The notes beneath the pieces are model-generated. The model was not told the origin of the DNA. It was given only the letters and a program-made list of their open reading frames with translations, and did no database searches. Shown piece by piece: positions 50,021 to 59,203 of a stretch of DNA of 64,000 nucleotides (its first letter is position 1; each line of letters starts with the position of its first letter). The stretch is from Bellilinea sp034411135 (GTDB lineage: Bacteria > Chloroflexota > Anaerolineae > Anaerolineales > Anaerolineaceae), in the NCBI GenBank assembly GCA_034411135.1, contig DAOUMN010000020.1, positions 62,001 through 126,000 of the forward strand, written 5' to 3'. The position numbers were made by a program, and so were the translations under genes.

Positions 50021-53000
50021 TTAGTAATTCACCAAGCCGCGCCCGCAATAGTGATCATCCAGCACGATTTGGGACAGAAATTCGACCTCGCTGGATGACC
50101 GGTTGGTCAGAAAAGACTCGATCAGGCATTTTGCCGTCCAGGTGGAAGGTTCGAATGCCGGATATACCCTATCCCGAATTTTGCGCGCGTCGGCGGCATA
50201 ATCGAGCGCGCCCTGGCGGATGGCTTCCCGAATCGGATGCGCCTGGGTTTCCAAGGGTTCCAATTCGCGATATTTGCCCACTACCTGTCCCTGTTCGTCG
50301 GTATCGTAATACTCTAACTGAGGATCTGTGGAACTCATCAACTTTTCAAGGTCAAAGTTAAACCGGTACATGGTGGGCAAATTATTGGAACGATTGACGT
50401 TTTCGTAAAAACACCCCTTGATGGTTACGTCGCAGGTTTGGGTCACTTTGCTGGAACGCTCATCGGTCATTAAGTAATAACCGTGAACTTTACCGGGCAA
50501 GAGCTTGTTCAAATACATCTGCACCGAACCGCCATAGCCGATATCGACCACCGCCTGGTGGTCGTCCTCCGCCATGCCTTTTTCTTGCAAATAGCGAAGT
50601 AAAGCTGCCCGCTCTTGCTGTCTCTTAACCAGAATTTCGCCTTCCACTTCCCGTAACAAGGGAAGCAGGTGCCCAATTTTTTGGTTCTGGACGCTGACTT
50701 CCTTTTGAGCATGCCAGCCGGTGCTTTGCGAGAGTGTTTGCCAGGTTTTTTCGCTCAGGGTAAGACCAAAGCGGGTATGCAGAAAATTTTCGATCGTATT
50801 TGGATAATAGATGGTTTTGGCAATGTCCTCCATATCGCCAAAATTTTCGATCGCGGCAACCCCGGCTGCCCGGCGGGAGACCACAAGGTATTCAGAAGCG
50901 GGCACATTCCGCAAGCCTGCTGTCCAGCAATCAAAGATATCCTTGATCAACTTACCTTCCCGGGAGAGGAAATACAACCGGCGGATCTGATTGGCTGCAC
51001 TTTGCTTAACGAGCCAGGCTGCAAAACTGACCAGCAACGTACCCACCAGGCTGTATCCAATCTGGTAAGGAGTAACCGGGATCAATGAAGCCGGATCGAG
51101 GGCAGAGTTAAATTGAACCGGTGAAAAATTCTTTTGGACAACCAGCCCCAGACTGAGCTCGGCATTCAAATCATTGGACTGTTCATGTTCGGTGATCAGG
51201 CGCGAAAACCTTGGCAGCCCTCTTGCCAGTTCAACCGGGCGGAGCAAGTGGACGAATTGGGAACCCATGTCGCAGGGGATTTGAACATCCGAGCGCTCGT
51301 TATCCCCTACCATGAGAAACTGGCTGGGCAATACGCCATATTGCTTCAAAGCATAATCATATAACCTGCCATCGTCCTTCCTCAACCCAATATCCGCTGA
51401 CACCAATAAACGGTCATAGCCGTCTATCTGGTTTTCCTGCAGCAAGGCTTGAATATGGGTTTTCGGCAAAAACATATCCGTGAGGATGGCAACCGGCTTT
51501 TTGGTCGAAAGCGCAGACTGGTAAAACTGGATGCCCTCTTGACGTGGTTCCAGCAACGCCGCTTCCACCTGGATTTCGAGTTCTTTCAGTTGGTTCACTT
51601 CCGAATCCGATAGACCAGTCAGATGTTTGAAGGCAGCAAAAATCTCATGCAAGTCCACGTCCAGCCCTTTAGCCTGGCGAGCATGGTTTTCAGCCAGAGC
51701 TCGAAACTTTTCGTAGAGCATTCCGGTTTGGTTTGCTGCACGTTCCGCCACGATTTTTTTTACCGATTCCGGATCCAGCAGCGGGCGGGTTAGCAGGGTG
51801 TCAAACACATCAAAGCCGATTAGTCGAACCTGCGGGGAATTGAACAGTTTTTGTATAGAAAGAAAATCTCTACCCAAATATTGATCGAATCGCCAGGATG
51901 ACCAGCTGGGGTACTTTTCATCCCGAATAATCGCCGGGCGCATTCCCTGGCGCAACACACAAAGCACAAAGAGCCTTTCGATGGTATGCGCCAGTGTCCC
52001 ATCCGTCTGACCTTGCTCCTCCGGGAAATCCTCGTACGTAATGCCAGCCTCAAAGAAGGGGGCTAGCGCGCTGCTCCGCGCCCAAAACATAGAACTGGCG
52101 GGATAATCGAAATATCCTCGCGGGATTTCACTAATCCCCAGCCGCGAACACCAGGCTAGGGCAGTCGCCTTGTTTGCCAGCCAAGTGTTTGCCCAGTAGG
52201 GCAACAAAACATAATTCTGGGGATAGACAATACCGCATGGATCATCCCCGCGCAGCAACGTAAAAATTTGGCGGATTTGATCCTGGCTGCCAAGCAACTT
52301 CTCAAACAAATATTCGCGCCAGCCGATGGTAGCGCCTTTGTTGTAGAGGGATTTTTTGGTGTGCAGGTGGGCAATATAATCGTATTTCCTGAGCTGTTCT
52401 CCAAAAAGGCAAAACAGCGGGGCAACATCCCTGCCCCGGTTCGGTGCCGACTGAATTTCCACCCGGTTGCAGAATGGCAAATTGTAAAAAAGCGTTTGGC
52501 ACACCGCCTTCGTTTGTTCATCCGGAACAGAGATGAACAGGTCATAAGGAAACGGCATGTGGGTTAAGTGCGCGGATAATTCCTTTGCCAGATCAGAGTA
52601 AAACACGTGCAGGTGGATAGCAATGCTCCCACCAGCATCCCTGGCAGGCTCGATCTCATCAAGATCAACCAGGAAGTCTTGATCGCGCAAGTTGTTTCGT
52701 TGAATGTGATGGCTCCAAGCATTTTGTTGCCCGATTAGCCTGGTGAGAAGAGAAGCAAAATGAGCCTCCACCCAGCTGCGAATGCCCGGGCGAAGTCTGG
52801 ATGGTATCCAAGCGTAGATTCGCGCGGCAGCCGCATAAAGCCACCAGCGTAAGCCCTTTGTCCTTCTCCGGGGCTGAGCAACCGCCGTCTTTGGCAGGCT
52901 GGACTCACTGGAAGCTTTAATCGCGCGCCCTTCAGCCTGCCCGTACTTGATGAAATGAACCAGCGGGTTCATTCCGGCATGCCGAACATCCGGATTCTTG

Positions 53001-53185
53001 CGTAAGTAGTACGAAGTATCAAATTGAGGGGAAGGGTTTCTGCCTTCTTTCCAGCCAAAACGGACAAAGTGCCAGAGCGGGTCAACATCCGCGCGCCGGC
53101 AATCCGGGTATTCCAGCAAATAATAGGCTGGATCAAAAAAGCCGCTCTTTCGAATCGTCCAAAAATCAAGGAAATCTCTAAGCAT
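50021..53185 (-). CDS. RgpF-type rhamnan/polysaccharide synthesis protein fused to a HAD domain
   Basis: A 1054-residue cytoplasmic protein. Two N-terminal repeats of about 38 residues (FDPAYYLLEYPD...GWKEGRNP and FDTSYYLRKNPD...GQAEGR) are followed by an RgpF-like domain (about residues 185-430; IAIHLHVFYSDLAKEL, NRGRDVAPLFCL, DYIAHLHTKKS). A HAD-like domain comes next (about 455-670) with FDVFDTLLTRPL, ILTDMFLPKTH and MVGDNERSDVQ, all needed residues visible. The last 380 residues are unassigned. RgpF proteins add sugars in rhamnose-glucose polymers. Its start overlaps the upstream glycosyltransferase by 8 bases. Confidence 0.85.
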   Translation of the reverse strand: MLRDFLDFWTIRKSGFFDPAYYLLEYPDCRRADVDPLWHFVRFGWKEGRNPSPQFDTSYYLRKNPDVRHAGMNPLVHFIKYGQAEGRAIKASSESSLPKTAVAQPRRRTKGLRWWLYAAAARIYAWIPSRLRPGIRSWVEAHFASLLTRLIGQQNAWSHHIQRNNLRDQDFLVDLDEIEPARDAGGSIAIHLHVFYSDLAKELSAHLTHMPFPYDLFISVPDEQTKAVCQTLFYNLPFCNRVEIQSAPNRGRDVAPLFCLFGEQLRKYDYIAHLHTKKSLYNKGATIGWREYLFEKLLGSQDQIRQIFTLLRGDDPCGIVYPQNYVLLPYWANTWLANKATALAWCSRLGISEIPRGYFDYPASSMFWARSSALAPFFEAGITYEDFPEEQGQTDGTLAHTIERLFVLCVLRQGMRPAIIRDEKYPSWSSWRFDQYLGRDFLSIQKLFNSPQVRLIGFDVFDTLLTRPLLDPESVKKIVAERAANQTGMLYEKFRALAENHARQAKGLDVDLHEIFAAFKHLTGLSDSEVNQLKELEIQVEAALLEPRQEGIQFYQSALSTKKPVAILTDMFLPKTHIQALLQENQIDGYDRLLVSADIGLRKDDGRLYDYALKQYGVLPSQFLMVGDNERSDVQIPCDMGSQFVHLLRPVELARGLPRFSRLITEHEQSNDLNAELSLGLVVQKNFSPVQFNSALDPASLIPVTPYQIGYSLVGTLLVSFAAWLVKQSAANQIRRLYFLSREGKLIKDIFDCWTAGLRNVPASEYLVVSRRAAGVAAIENFGDMEDIAKTIYYPNTIENFLHTRFGLTLSEKTWQTLSQSTGWHAQKEVSVQNQKIGHLLPLLREVEGEILVKRQQERAALLRYLQEKGMAEDDHQAVVDIGYGGSVQMYLNKLLPGKVHGYYLMTDERSSKVTQTCDVTIKGCFYENVNRSNNLPTMYRFNFDLEKLMSSTDPQLEYYDTDEQGQVVGKYRELEPLETQAHPIREAIRQGALDYAADARKIRDRVYPAFEPSTWTAKCLIESFLTNRSSSEVEFLSQIVLDDHYCGRGLVNY

Positions 53186-54545
53186 TCGACTTCTCTGAGG
53201 ATCGCTTGATTTTTTTGCTGATCATCCGAAATGGGCGGGTGAATTTCCAGGAACGGCTAAGCGCATAGCTAAGAATTTCGACTTTTAATTCCTCGATTTC
53301 ACGTTGATTTTGCTCGATTTGCAAACGATCCTGCTCGATGCGGAGATGATCCTGCTCTATTTGCTGCTTCTGATCGTAAATCTCTTTCTTCAAACCTTCA
53401 AGATAATCGTAAGATTGTGTATTGATCGATGCCAGGACAGCCTTTATTCCTTGCCATGGGTTGCCCACAGCGGGCAACGGTTGCGCCTGCCGAAGCGTCT
53501 CTAACACATGGGCGATATTTTGCGAAAGAAGCCAATGACGGCGCACATATTCCTGCGCATGGAGCACCAACTCGTAGCGCAAGCGGGGCTCCTCCACCAG
53601 GCGGATCAAGCATTCCTTCCACTCCTCCAACGAGGCAGCCAAGAGCCCGGTGTGCGCGTGCTCCACCACGCTGGCATAGGGTTCAATTGCGCTATACACG
53701 CCTGGAACGCCCAATGCCGTATATTCGAAAAACTTTAACGGGCTTTTACAACGATTGAATGGATGATCGATCAATGGTGCGATGAAAATATCGGCTTGTT
53801 GGGTTTGGAAAAACTGCGCAAATTGCCGGTAATCCATCGAATAAAAGGGTATCCATTCCACATCCGGCATGGAAAGCATTTCCTCCGGTGGTTTAACGCC
53901 CCAAAAACGCAGCGCGATCTTGCGGGAATATCGTTCGAGAAGCTCGAGCAGTACCGGTAATACGTGCAAAAGGTCTGCCCGATGAGAATTTGTGCCCATG
54001 TAACCGATCACCAACTTTTCGGGCGGATTCACGGGCTCAAGCGGGCTTTTTAGGCTCCACAGATTGTCGTCCAAAAAATTGGGCAGCGTGGCAATTTTTC
54101 GGCAGTATGGCGACAACTCTTGCTTCAATCCGGGGGTGGCCACTGTGACGAGATCAACTTCCATCATGGCTTGCAGCATAGGAAGAAGCGAGGCTGTGAA
54201 ATGGTGGGCTAAACGATCCGGATGCTCTTCCGGCAGGAAAAAAAACAAATCGTCCAGTTCAAAGATGACCGGTTTTCCCTGCGCATGAGCCACAGAGACG
54301 ATTTTTTGATAGTCCGTGTACCTTAAAGGAAAATTGCGTTGCAGGATAACGACATCTGCGTCATCGATTTTGCTTAAAACAATCTCATCTTGTTCAATCC
54401 CGGCTAAAATTTCAACTCCGGCCCGGGTGTATGGGGCAACCACTCTTAAATACCCCATAGCATCAGCGTTTTCAATGTTATGCAAAGAAAATGAATAGCA
54501 AACCGCTTTTTTTGCGTCCATTGACATGATATGCGCAAATCCCAT
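53178..54545 (-). CDS. Glycosyltransferase with C-terminal coiled coil
   Basis: A 455-residue protein with a GT4-like fold: DADVVILQRNFPL and PVIFELDDLFFFLPEEHPDR in the N-terminal lobe, LVIGYMGTNSHRADLLHVLPVL and CKSPLKFFEYTALGVPGVYS in the C-terminal lobe. The last 90 residues are a Gln/Glu/Arg-rich coiled coil (QQIEQDHLRIEQDRLQIEQN), seen in chain-length or scaffold parts of polysaccharide enzymes. I used the ATG at 54545 because a promoter lies inside the longer frame; ATGs at 54527 and 54521 are also possible. It forms an operon with the RgpF gene. Confidence 0.82.
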   Translation of the reverse strand: MGFAHIMSMDAKKAVCYSFSLHNIENADAMGYLRVVAPYTRAGVEILAGIEQDEIVLSKIDDADVVILQRNFPLRYTDYQKIVSVAHAQGKPVIFELDDLFFFLPEEHPDRLAHHFTASLLPMLQAMMEVDLVTVATPGLKQELSPYCRKIATLPNFLDDNLWSLKSPLEPVNPPEKLVIGYMGTNSHRADLLHVLPVLLELLERYSRKIALRFWGVKPPEEMLSMPDVEWIPFYSMDYRQFAQFFQTQQADIFIAPLIDHPFNRCKSPLKFFEYTALGVPGVYSAIEPYASVVEHAHTGLLAASLEEWKECLIRLVEEPRLRYELVLHAQEYVRRHWLLSQNIAHVLETLRQAQPLPAVGNPWQGIKAVLASINTQSYDYLEGLKKEIYDQKQQIEQDHLRIEQDRLQIEQNQREIEELKVEILSYALSRSWKFTRPFRMISKKIKRSSEKSNA

Positions 54546-54614
54546 TTCGGTTGGGGAAAACCGGGTAATTTTGGTTGACTCAACCACGATAACCTTTAAT
54601 GCAAACCGTCCTAT

Positions 54615-54643
54615 ATTATAATCGAGCGTTATAGGCACAGCAA
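54615..54643 (-). promoter_or_regulatory. Promoter of the glycosyltransferase-rgpF operon
   Basis: On the minus strand TTGCTG (54638-54643), 17 bases, TATAAT (54615-54620). The start of transcription would be near 54608, about 60 bases before the chosen ATG, and would exclude the longer open frame that begins at 54665. Confidence 0.65.
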
Positions 54644-54743
54644 GTTGCCCCATGGTATCGGGCAAACGGATAAGATTGACCCTTTACCAAAGGCAATGAT
54701 CGAAAAACAGCGATGATTTTGCGGTGCAAATACGGAGAAAAAG

Positions 54744-55643
54744 ATGAAATCCGCAACACTTCCGTCTATTTGGCTGGGTAATTTCCACTCCAAGTCCGAA
54801 TTTGATCAAAAAATTCAACAGATCCCACAACTGCCAAACGTTTTCGATTGGATCGACGATCGATTGTTATTCTCAAGGCACCCCGTATCCTACCCAGCTT
54901 ATTGCACAGTGTGCGAGCAAGTCACCAAAATCCGCCTGGACTGGATGTTTGGAGGATGGAGCAATACCACTGCTTCTATCCATCCGGCATGGACTGAAAC
55001 CGGGGTGTGCGAAACCTGCGGACTCAACAGCCGCATGCGGGCTTTGATGGACTTTATAAAAACCCACCTGGATTTACCTGCCATCCAGCAAGCCTATATT
55101 GCTGAAGAAGTAACCCCCATGTACCGGAAATTAAAGCAAATCATTCCTTCGCTGATTGGCAGTGAATACGTTGCACCCAATATTCCCCCTGGAAAGAAAG
55201 TCCGCCATGGCAAATTGTTCAATCACATCCGCCACGAAGACCTGACCAACCTATCGTTTTCCTCCAGCACGATGGAGTTAATGATCACGCTGGATGTTTT
55301 TGAACACATCCCCAATTTCCGCAAGGCATTTTCCGAAGCGCACCGCATTCTTGCCCACAACGGATACCTGGTATTCACCATTCCGTTTTTCTTCGATGCG
55401 GAAACGACGCGTATCCGCGCATCGATAGATGAAAACGGCAATGTCGTCCATCATCTTCCGGCTGAGATTCATGGAAATCCCCTCTCGAATCAGGGATCCT
55501 TGTGTTTCCAGAATTTTGGTTGGGACATTCTGACCGAATTGAAGCAAGCCGGGTTTAGCGAGTCAACCGCCTGGTTGTATTGGGGACCCTGGCAGGGACA
55601 CCTCGGCTTTCCCTTCTTCGTGTTCTCAGCGGTAAAGTCCTGA
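54744..55643 (+). CDS. SAM-dependent methyltransferase with N-terminal Cys4 site
   Basis: A 299-residue protein. Residues about 53-95 have CTVC and CETC pairs, a likely zinc knuckle. The methyltransferase part is of class I, type 11: LITLDVFEHIPNFRKAFSEAHRIL and GYLVFTIPFF (motifs III-IV); the first glycine-rich motif is poorly conserved (IGSEYVAPNIPPG). It may methylate a sugar or a glycan intermediate of the neighbouring cluster. GGAGAAAAAG precedes the ATG. It is divergent from the glycosyltransferase operon across 198 bases. Confidence 0.8.
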   Translation: MKSATLPSIWLGNFHSKSEFDQKIQQIPQLPNVFDWIDDRLLFSRHPVSYPAYCTVCEQVTKIRLDWMFGGWSNTTASIHPAWTETGVCETCGLNSRMRALMDFIKTHLDLPAIQQAYIAEEVTPMYRKLKQIIPSLIGSEYVAPNIPPGKKVRHGKLFNHIRHEDLTNLSFSSSTMELMITLDVFEHIPNFRKAFSEAHRILAHNGYLVFTIPFFFDAETTRIRASIDENGNVVHHLPAEIHGNPLSNQGSLCFQNFGWDILTELKQAGFSESTAWLYWGPWQGHLGFPFFVFSAVKS

Positions 55644-55705
55644 AAAAGTGCCCCTGCCCGGAGTGTTTGCACTCAAAATATGAACAAAAGAAAAAGCGAG
55701 CGCAA

Positions 55706-56521
55706 TTAGAGATTCTTTCTATGCTCTCTAACGGTATCCATAAATATTTTTACCCGCATTGGATCGACGTGATTCTCAAATGACCCATCCACTTTGAAGG
55801 TAGTACCCACCACAGCCCCATCGGCGATTCTCAACTGTTCGCGAACATTCTCCAAACGAACGCCCGTATTAGCAAAAACAGGTGTGTCACCAACAGCTTC
55901 TTTCACTTTTTGAAGAACACTGACATCCGTTTGAGACCCCGCTGTCAAACCCGAAACACACAATCCATCCGGACGATGATTAAAAACAGTGGATCGCGCA
56001 ATTTCTACCACATCTCGATCGGCAAGATATTTTGCTGCTTCAGGGACGATGTTGAAAAGCAGTTTAACATTTTTTGCACTAATCATTTGGCGGTGGCGGA
56101 CAGCCTCGCCCGCATTTGGATTCCACAAACCGAAATCACTGGCATAAACACCGGAAAAGATTTCTCGGACAAATGCGGCTCCAGTGGCTGCAGCTAAATC
56201 CAGCGATGCCTCGGGATCCCAGAGGACATTGACACCAAATGGCACTTTGATTTCGTGCATAATTTCGCCAATTACCCTGGCCATGCTGGCTACCGTTATA
56301 GCATGAACCTTTGTCAGATAAGGCATACTGAACTCGTTTGAAAACATGACAGCATCAACGCCGCCGTTTTGCAGAGCAAGCAAATCTTTACGAGCCCACG
56401 CCACTATCTCTTTCATCCCCTTTTTTTCATCGTAGTACGGATCACCCGGTAGTGGTAAAAGGTGACACATGGCAATAATCGGCTTTTTTACTCCAAAGGT
56501 TTCTTCAATCCAATTGCTCAT
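55706..56521 (-). CDS. BtpA/SgcQ-family TIM-barrel protein
   Basis: A 271-residue protein of the BtpA family: IAMCHLLPLPGDPYYD near the N-terminus, WARKDLLALQNGGVDAVMFSNEFSMPY, PFGVNVLWDPEASLDLAAATGAAFVREIF and GTTFKVDGSFENHVD at the end. The cyanobacterial member BtpA affects photosystem I, while SgcQ in Enterobacteria lies in a sugar operon; the reaction is not established. The fold is expected to be a TIM barrel. Placed last in a sugar transport-kinase operon, it may act on a phosphorylated sugar or nucleoside. I chose the third ATG (56521) because AAGG is 9 bases upstream. Confidence 0.85.
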   Translation of the reverse strand: MSNWIEETFGVKKPIIAMCHLLPLPGDPYYDEKKGMKEIVAWARKDLLALQNGGVDAVMFSNEFSMPYLTKVHAITVASMARVIGEIMHEIKVPFGVNVLWDPEASLDLAAATGAAFVREIFSGVYASDFGLWNPNAGEAVRHRQMISAKNVKLLFNIVPEAAKYLADRDVVEIARSTVFNHRPDGLCVSGLTAGSQTDVSVLQKVKEAVGDTPVFANTGVRLENVREQLRIADGAVVGTTFKVDGSFENHVDPMRVKIFMDTVREHRKNL

Positions 56522-56560
56522 ATTCATCATCCTTGTTGTCTTTTGATCTGACTCCGATGT

Positions 56561-58093
56561 TTAGTGACCTTCAATGTACCTTGCCAGTCGATGCATTACG
56601 GGTTTTGTACGAGGATAGATTTGTCGGAATATCCGGTAGGGCTCTTCAAACCTTTGATGATTATTGAAATCCGGCTCAATCACATCCTTGATCTTTACCC
56701 ACCGCTTGATTTCTGCCAGATTCTTGTACAAACCTATCCCAACTGCTGCCAAGAAAGCATCACCATAACTGGCTCCAATTTGTTGTTCAGGAATAGAAAT
56801 CTTTAAGCCGCAAACATCCGAAACAATTTTCATCCATAGGGGATTCTTACTTCCTCCGCCAATGGCAAATAAATTGGCTGGTGAAACTCCTTCGAGACCC
56901 ATTTCTTCAAAATTATGTCGAATTCCATACGCCACCCCTTCCAAAATCGCCCGATAAATATCGGCTTTGGTATGTGCCAACCGCAACCCAAACAAAACCC
57001 CTCGTGCGGTCGGATCATGAAGAGGCGTTCTCTCTCCTTCAAAATAGGGGAGACAAATCAAACCATTTGCCCCAATCGGTGAGTTGGCAGACATCTTCGC
57101 CAACAAGGCATAAGCGCCATCTGCACCAGCATGTGCAACTTCTTGTTGGGCAAACTGATCCCGAAACCAGGTGGTCAGGCTACCAGCCGTTGACATTCCA
57201 CCCAGAAATGCGAAAGACCCGCTCTCCAAAAAGTTTGCGCTCCAAAAATGTTGAGTTCCGATTAGTTGTTCCGTCTTCATTATAAAAAATACACTACTTC
57301 CGAACATCAACATCATGTCACCAAATGTTGCCACACCCGCCGCTATTGCCTCCGCAGCGGCATCGGTAGTTCCACAAACCACTGGGGTCCCTTCCGCCAG
57401 ACCCGTGATCTGAGCTGCTTCTCTGGTCACTTTGCCAACGACTTCATGACTCCAATAAAGGGGCGGAAGCCGGTCGAATGAGGTTATCACATCACCGAGT
57501 TCTTCCAACCATCTTCGTTCTTGGGTACAAAACAAGGGAGCGTACCCACTGGCGGTATAGATATCGATCGAGGGTTGGCCGGTTAATTTATAAACGAGGT
57601 ATGACTGACTTGTAAGAAACCACCGCGCACTGTGAAAAACATCCGGTTCGTTATTGCGGATCCATAAAATTTTAGGACCAGAAGCCTGAGAAGTCAGGTG
57701 AGCACCGCTTGTTTGAAAGATATATTCCTTCCAAAGTTTTCGCTCTAAATGTTGAATTTCCTTTGTTGCCCGGGTGTCAATTCCATACAAAATGGCAGGT
57801 CGTAGCGGTTTGCCTTCCTCATCAATGGGCAGAACGCAGGATCCGATAGCGCTGATGCCAATTCCCGCCACCTCGCCGGGTTTGATCCCAGATTTATTTA
57901 GTAAATTCCTGGTGATTTCTACAAAATCGTGCCACCAGACTTCTTCTGCATCATGCTCAAAATAGCCCGGTTTGGGATTCGCCATTCCATGTGGAACGAC
58001 ATGAGAGGCAACCACGCTGCCATCCGGCTTAACCAAGACACCTTTTGACGAGTAGGTTCCAATATCCACACCCAGCAAGTAGAGATCAGCCAT
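56561..58093 (-). CDS. FGGY-family carbohydrate kinase
   Basis: A 510-residue kinase. The N-terminal ATP/sugar motif YLLGVDIGTYSSKGVL, PGYFEHDAEEVWW, then GIGISAIGSCVLPIDEEG and the mid-protein GTTDAAAEAIAAG are standard for FGGY kinases; the C-terminal lobe has LFAIGGGSKNPLWMKIVSDV. It most resembles xylulokinase-type members, but the substrate of FGGY kinases cannot be read from motifs alone. It should phosphorylate the sugar brought in by the ABC transporter upstream in the same operon. AGAGGTGA precedes two adjacent ATGs; I used the second. Confidence 0.88.
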   Translation of the reverse strand: MADLYLLGVDIGTYSSKGVLVKPDGSVVASHVVPHGMANPKPGYFEHDAEEVWWHDFVEITRNLLNKSGIKPGEVAGIGISAIGSCVLPIDEEGKPLRPAILYGIDTRATKEIQHLERKLWKEYIFQTSGAHLTSQASGPKILWIRNNEPDVFHSARWFLTSQSYLVYKLTGQPSIDIYTASGYAPLFCTQERRWLEELGDVITSFDRLPPLYWSHEVVGKVTREAAQITGLAEGTPVVCGTTDAAAEAIAAGVATFGDMMLMFGSSVFFIMKTEQLIGTQHFWSANFLESGSFAFLGGMSTAGSLTTWFRDQFAQQEVAHAGADGAYALLAKMSANSPIGANGLICLPYFEGERTPLHDPTARGVLFGLRLAHTKADIYRAILEGVAYGIRHNFEEMGLEGVSPANLFAIGGGSKNPLWMKIVSDVCGLKISIPEQQIGASYGDAFLAAVGIGLYKNLAEIKRWVKIKDVIEPDFNNHQRFEEPYRIFRQIYPRTKPVMHRLARYIEGH

Positions 58094-58114
58094 CATTCAC
58101 CTCTTTTGGCTTGT

Positions 58115-59182
58115 TTAGAACAAAAACTGGCCATTTTTAAAAATCAATTGGCCATCCAAATAAATTTCTCCATTCTGCCGAGTATCTTTCACAATGTCCC
58201 AATGAATTGCAGATTGATTTGTTCCGCCCGTTTGAGGATACGCTCGACCTAAAGCAATGTGGATCGTTCCTCCAATTTTTTCGTCCAGTAAAATATCCTT
58301 TGAAAAATACTTTACTTCAGGGTTTGTGCCTATCGCAAATTCACCAATCTTGCTGGCGCCAGCATCAGTATTGATAATCGAATGTAGAAAATCCTGATTG
58401 CTCGAAGACGTTGCTTCCACCAAATGTCCTTTTTCCCAGCGAAGAAGAATATCATTCATCAATCGTCCGCCTAAAACACCAGGAAATTCAAAGTAAATAG
58501 ATCCATCAACGCTTGACTCAATCGGAGATGTCGCGATCTCTCCATCAGGCATATTGCTCATACCAAGGGCAGCTTCCCAGGTCCTGCCTTCAACCGAAAA
58601 ACTTAGATCCGTTTTATTTCCAACCAACCGAACATGTTTTCCCCGGCTCAGTTTATCCGCCCACTTCTTCCACTGTTCTCCATGTTTTTCCCAATCCAGA
58701 AAACAGGCATTAAAAAACATGTCTGTGAGGGTTTCGTCATCCATTCCTGCTTGTTGAGCAAGTGAAGCGTTGGGAACTCTGACCAGGCACCAGCGCGTTT
58801 TTTGCCAACGCTGTGTAGAAATTGTCCCCATGGATTTTCGCAAGAGCGCAAGTTTTTCAGACGGGATATCCCAAAATACTTCGAGGTTATAAGCCCCCCG
58901 CAAGCCAAAATACACGTCAGCCCATTCCATCCCGAAGGATTCGATTTCCGGAACCCAGCCAATCTGTTCTGAAGCTCCGTATTTCAAAAGCTGGCGATTT
59001 AATTTATCCGATAAGAATTGAACCTGCGGATACGCCCCTGCCTCAATGCACGCCCGGTACACAGCCTCGACCAACGGATACGTCTCTAACTCAATAAAGG
59101 CAATCATAACCCGCTCTCCTGCCTGAACGCGGGTTGAATAGTTAACCAATAAATCCCCCAATTTATTCCAGCGCTTATCCAT
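58115..59182 (-). CDS. M29-family aminopeptidase-like protein
   Basis: A 355-residue protein resembling thermophilic metalloprotease/aminopeptidase T (M29). Visible family parts: KLGDLLVNYSTRVQAGERVMI at the start, NMPDGEIATSPIESSVDG (a metal-ligand Glu region), GASKIGEFAIGTNP and HIALGRAYPQTGG followed by SAIHWDIV with the remaining ligands. M29 enzymes remove N-terminal residues from peptides. Presence inside a sugar ABC operon is unexpected, so a different hydrolytic role on a small molecule is possible. I chose the ATG at 59182 (GAGGAG 8 bases upstream). Confidence 0.83.
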   Translation of the reverse strand: MDKRWNKLGDLLVNYSTRVQAGERVMIAFIELETYPLVEAVYRACIEAGAYPQVQFLSDKLNRQLLKYGASEQIGWVPEIESFGMEWADVYFGLRGAYNLEVFWDIPSEKLALLRKSMGTISTQRWQKTRWCLVRVPNASLAQQAGMDDETLTDMFFNACFLDWEKHGEQWKKWADKLSRGKHVRLVGNKTDLSFSVEGRTWEAALGMSNMPDGEIATSPIESSVDGSIYFEFPGVLGGRLMNDILLRWEKGHLVEATSSSNQDFLHSIINTDAGASKIGEFAIGTNPEVKYFSKDILLDEKIGGTIHIALGRAYPQTGGTNQSAIHWDIVKDTRQNGEIYLDGQLIFKNGQFLF

Positions 59183-59203
59183 AATTTTGCTCCTCAAAAT
59201 GCG

